Part shown: piece by piece, positions 5,945 through 7,719 of the stretch | How positions within the stretch are numbered: position 1 is the stretch's first letter | Layout of the letters: each line of letters begins with the position of its first letter | DNA from: Candidatus Cloacimonadota bacterium | Lineage (GTDB): Bacteria > Cloacimonadota > Cloacimonadia > Cloacimonadales > TCS61 | Assembly: GCA_027064945.1 (NCBI GenBank) | Contig: JAMOPB010000425.1 | Span: 1 to 7,719, forward strand | DNA length: 7,719 bases | Reading direction: 5' to 3' | Translations under genes and position numbers: made by a program | The notes under the pieces: model-generated | Told to the model about the DNA's origin: nothing | Seen by the model: only the letters and a program-made list of their open reading frames with translations | Database searches by the model: none

Positions 5945-7328
5945 GATTTTTCTCCTTTGCATTAATTGCTTGGCAAAATTCGGTTAATTGCCTTTCTGCT
6001 TGCCATTTCCAAAACATTTCACCATCAGTGTATTTAAATCCTTTTTTTTGACAGTGAGTAATTAGAGAACTTATTTTTTTTGCGTATGGTAAGTCAATTA
6101 CTTTTATCTTTGAAAAGGCTTTCTCTTTTTTGTTCAGTTTTGTCTCAGACCAAAAATCTTCATTTTGTAAGCCTAAAGAAGTGCAATTAATCAAGAGGTC
6201 AATTTGTTCGATTTTATCAGATAAATGGTGAAATTTGCGAGAATATTTTTTTGATAGAAATTCGCCGGATTTTCTGTTTCGTCCGCAAATAATTACATTG
6301 TGAAATCCTTGTAGCGCATAAAGTGCAGTTTCGGCTGTATTGCCTGTTCCCACAATCATAATTTTATCGTTTTGGCTTATATTAAGATAATCAAGAGCAG
6401 AACCGAAAGCTAGCATATCTGTATTTAATAATTTTTTTTGGGATGGGATATAAAGATTATGAACTTGGAATTTTGATGAAAATCCAAGACGTTTAGAAAC
6501 TTCCGATTTATGAGGCATTGTGATGGAAAAACCGTAAAAAGTGGTTTTAGTTTTATTTAACCAAAACCAGAAATCATCAAAATTATCCACTTCAAATGGG
6601 AAATAGGCAGAGTTTAAATTATGCTTATCAAAGTAATTATTATAAAAAGTTAATCCTAAAGAATGATAAACTTGTTTGCCTCCGATAAGACCACCTATTT
6701 GTGTTTGGGAAGATATTTTATTTAAGTTAAAAAGTTTTGCTTCTTTGGTAGAAAGTTGTCCGCTAGCTGTTTTATTTTCAGCATCTGCAATATAAGTGGC
6801 AACAGAACCAAGATGTTTGTAAAGTAAACGGGACAATTTTCCTAATTTACCCATTCCAACCAAAATTACAGGTTTATTGGATAATGAAACAAGCTCTTCT
6901 AAAATCAGGAATTGATTGTAAGAGATGATATTTACTGCAATTTTAAGGTATTTCGCTGAAAGTAGATTTGAATCTAAAATAATTTTTTTTAATTCATTAT
7001 GGTCGAAAATTTCATTAAAATTATGATAAGAAATTATCAGATTTTCAGTAGGAATTTTGGTAGTGTAATTTTTTATTTCCAGATCTACTAAACAATTAGA
7101 TGAAGAAACAGCTTTTTGATAATAAGAAATTTTATTTTCTAATGTGCAGAAATTTTTACCGCCTTCGTTGATATCTCTTATCGTAATAATAGTCTTATCA
7201 TTAAGATTAGATAATTCGAAACTTGTTGGATTTTCTAAGTAATCCAAGCGTAATTCGGCAAAATCGCATAGCTCGGGGAGTTTGTACTTTTGTTTAATTG
7301 ATTTAACGGGTATTGAATAAATTATCAT
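5934..7328 (-). CDS. aroDE: Fused type I 3-dehydroquinate dehydratase / shikimate dehydrogenase (AroD-AroE)
   Basis: This 464-residue bifunctional enzyme would carry out shikimate pathway steps 3 and 4. Residues 1 to about 205 are type I dehydroquinate dehydratase: E25 and R27 (ELRLD), R51 and E55 (IRDINEGG), catalytic H102 (SYHNF), Schiff-base K129 (YLKIAV), R167 (LSR) and Q191 (ASGQ) are all present. Residues from about 210 on are shikimate dehydrogenase: catalytic K274 (GFSITMPHK), N291, D304 (NTD), the NADP loop VGTGNTAE (326-333), the GRNR cofactor strand and Q443 (WQAE). The substrate loop reads YHSLGLTFYN where the family has HS.SP..HN, so the second shikimate-binding serine and the proline are missing. 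AroD-AroE fusions are known from plants and Chlamydia. The ATG overlaps the preceding gene's stop (ATGA). AAGGA is 15 bases upstream, so coupled translation is likely. Confidence 0.93.
   Translation of the reverse strand: MIIYSIPVKSIKQKYKLPELCDFAELRLDYLENPTSFELSNLNDKTIITIRDINEGGKNFCTLENKISYYQKAVSSSNCLVDLEIKNYTTKIPTENLIISYHNFNEIFDHNELKKIILDSNLLSAKYLKIAVNIISYNQFLILEELVSLSNKPVILVGMGKLGKLSRLLYKHLGSVATYIADAENKTASGQLSTKEAKLFNLNKISSQTQIGGLIGGKQVYHSLGLTFYNNYFDKHNLNSAYFPFEVDNFDDFWFWLNKTKTTFYGFSITMPHKSEVSKRLGFSSKFQVHNLYIPSQKKLLNTDMLAFGSALDYLNISQNDKIMIVGTGNTAETALYALQGFHNVIICGRNRKSGEFLSKKYSRKFHHLSDKIEQIDLLINCTSLGLQNEDFWSETKLNKKEKAFSKIKVIDLPYAKKISSLITHCQKKGFKYTDGEMFWKWQAERQLTEFCQAINAKEKNHAI
5952..5958 (-). 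promoter_or_regulatory. Shine-Dalgarno site deciding the phosphorylase start
   Basis: AAAGGAG lies 7 bases before the ATG at 5944 and inside the last codons of aroDE. The alternative ATG at 5962 lies upstream of this site and has no comparable motif, so the 5944 start is favoured. Confidence 0.75.
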
Positions 7329-7719
7329 TGTTGTTGTTTACTATCCTTAATTATTATTTCCCAAATTTGCTTAACCATTTGGCTATCAACTCCTAATATT
7401 TTGGATTTTTCAAGAAGATCTTTAAATAATCTCAGTTCTCTTTCTTTATCTTCAATTTGGATGTTTTGTTGCTTTTTCCATTTTCCAATTTGTTTGGAAA
7501 GTTCTTTTCTACGGTGTAAAGCAAGAAGAATGTCTTCATCAATTTTATCAAATGCTTCTCGAAAATCATTTATATTTAGATTTTGATTAGAAATTAATTT
7601 TTGATGGCTAATTGCATCGGCTAATACAAGTTTCACCATTGCTTTTGCTGTAGGAATGAGGCGAGGAATGATTATTGTGTCGTGTCTTCCACCTGATGAG
7701 AAACGAATATTTTTGCCAT
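7325..7719 (-). CDS. Chorismate synthase C-terminal end fused to AroQ chorismate mutase (5' end outside window)
   Basis: The frame is open to the window edge, so the gene starts outside; 130 residues are visible. The first part, GKNIRFSSGGRHDTIIIPR and on through AMVKLVLADAI, matches the chorismate synthase (AroC) C-terminal block GRHDPC..PRAVP...AM..LVLAD. After a linker of about a dozen residues comes a complete AroQ chorismate mutase domain of about 80 residues. It aligns without gaps to the E. coli PheA mutase domain and keeps all of its active-site residues (E. coli numbers): R11, R28, K39, D48, R51, E52, S84 and Q88. The last of these is the final residue of the protein. The product would make chorismate and isomerise it to prephenate for Phe/Tyr synthesis. 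An internal ATG at 7639 could give a free mutase, but it lacks a ribosome binding site and would cut the AroC block. Confidence 0.88.
   Translation of the reverse strand, partial: GKNIRFSSGGRHDTIIIPRLIPTAKAMVKLVLADAISHQKLISNQNLNINDFREAFDKIDEDILLALHRRKELSKQIGKWKKQQNIQIEDKERELRLFKDLLEKSKILGVDSQMVKQIWEIIIKDSKQQQ

Noticed and set aside
6425..6440. Long T run (A run on the coding strand) in aroDE as a possible slippage or frameshift site
   Set aside because: The frame is intact on both sides, with conserved motifs before and after it. Similar runs occur throughout this AT-rich window.
7325..7639. A stand-alone 104-residue chorismate mutase starting at the ATG at 7639
   Set aside because: The frame continues open to the window edge and encodes the conserved chorismate synthase C-terminal block. 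The internal ATG has no Shine-Dalgarno site and lies within that block.

Overview
This is an AT-rich bacterial window (roughly one third G+C by eye) that is almost entirely coding. Every supported gene lies on the minus strand, so transcription runs from high to low coordinates. The longest gene-free stretch is only 124 bases. I see no tRNA, rRNA, CRISPR array, mobile element or phage gene. The short intergenic gaps and good Shine-Dalgarno sites suggest a streamlined free-living bacterium. A promoter-like sequence upstream of rpmF resembles the Bacteroidota pattern (TTG, about 20 bases, TAnnTTTG). Together with the gene order rpmF-plsX-fabH-fabD-fabG-acpP-fabF, this points weakly to the Bacteroidota/Chlorobiota or wider FCB group. 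I cannot name a genus.

Region 1 (7719 down to 5934) is part of a shikimate-pathway operon built from fused enzymes. The first reading frame enters from the window edge. It carries the C-terminal end of chorismate synthase (AroC) joined directly to a complete AroQ-type chorismate mutase. It overlaps by 4 bases (ATGA) a second fusion gene, type I 3-dehydroquinate dehydratase plus shikimate dehydrogenase (AroD-AroE). These two polypeptides hold four activities: dehydroquinate to dehydroshikimate, dehydroshikimate to shikimate, EPSP to chorismate, and chorismate to prephenate. The shikimate dehydrogenase half is divergent in its substrate loop.

Region 2 (5944 to 4628) is a pyrimidine/thymidine phosphorylase gene whose likely start lies inside the end of aroDE. 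It probably belongs to the same transcript although it acts in nucleoside salvage.

Region 3 (4627 to 4504) is the main intergenic gap. It holds an imperfect tandem repeat and a candidate promoter for the genes below it.

Region 4 (4503 down to 1) is the conserved ribosomal protein L32 and type II fatty acid synthesis cluster. PlsX prepares acyl-phosphate for phospholipid synthesis. FabH starts chains from acetyl-CoA and malonyl-ACP. FabD loads malonate on ACP, FabG performs the first reduction, ACP carries the chain, and FabF (cut by the window start) elongates it. rpmF to fabG are packed with 2 to 12 base gaps. acpP and fabF have longer leaders with strong ribosome binding sites, and a hairpin sits between them.

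Most of the window is ordinary housekeeping. The parts that deserve a second look are the AroC-chorismate mutase fusion, the altered shikimate-binding loop in AroDE, and the rpmF upstream region.
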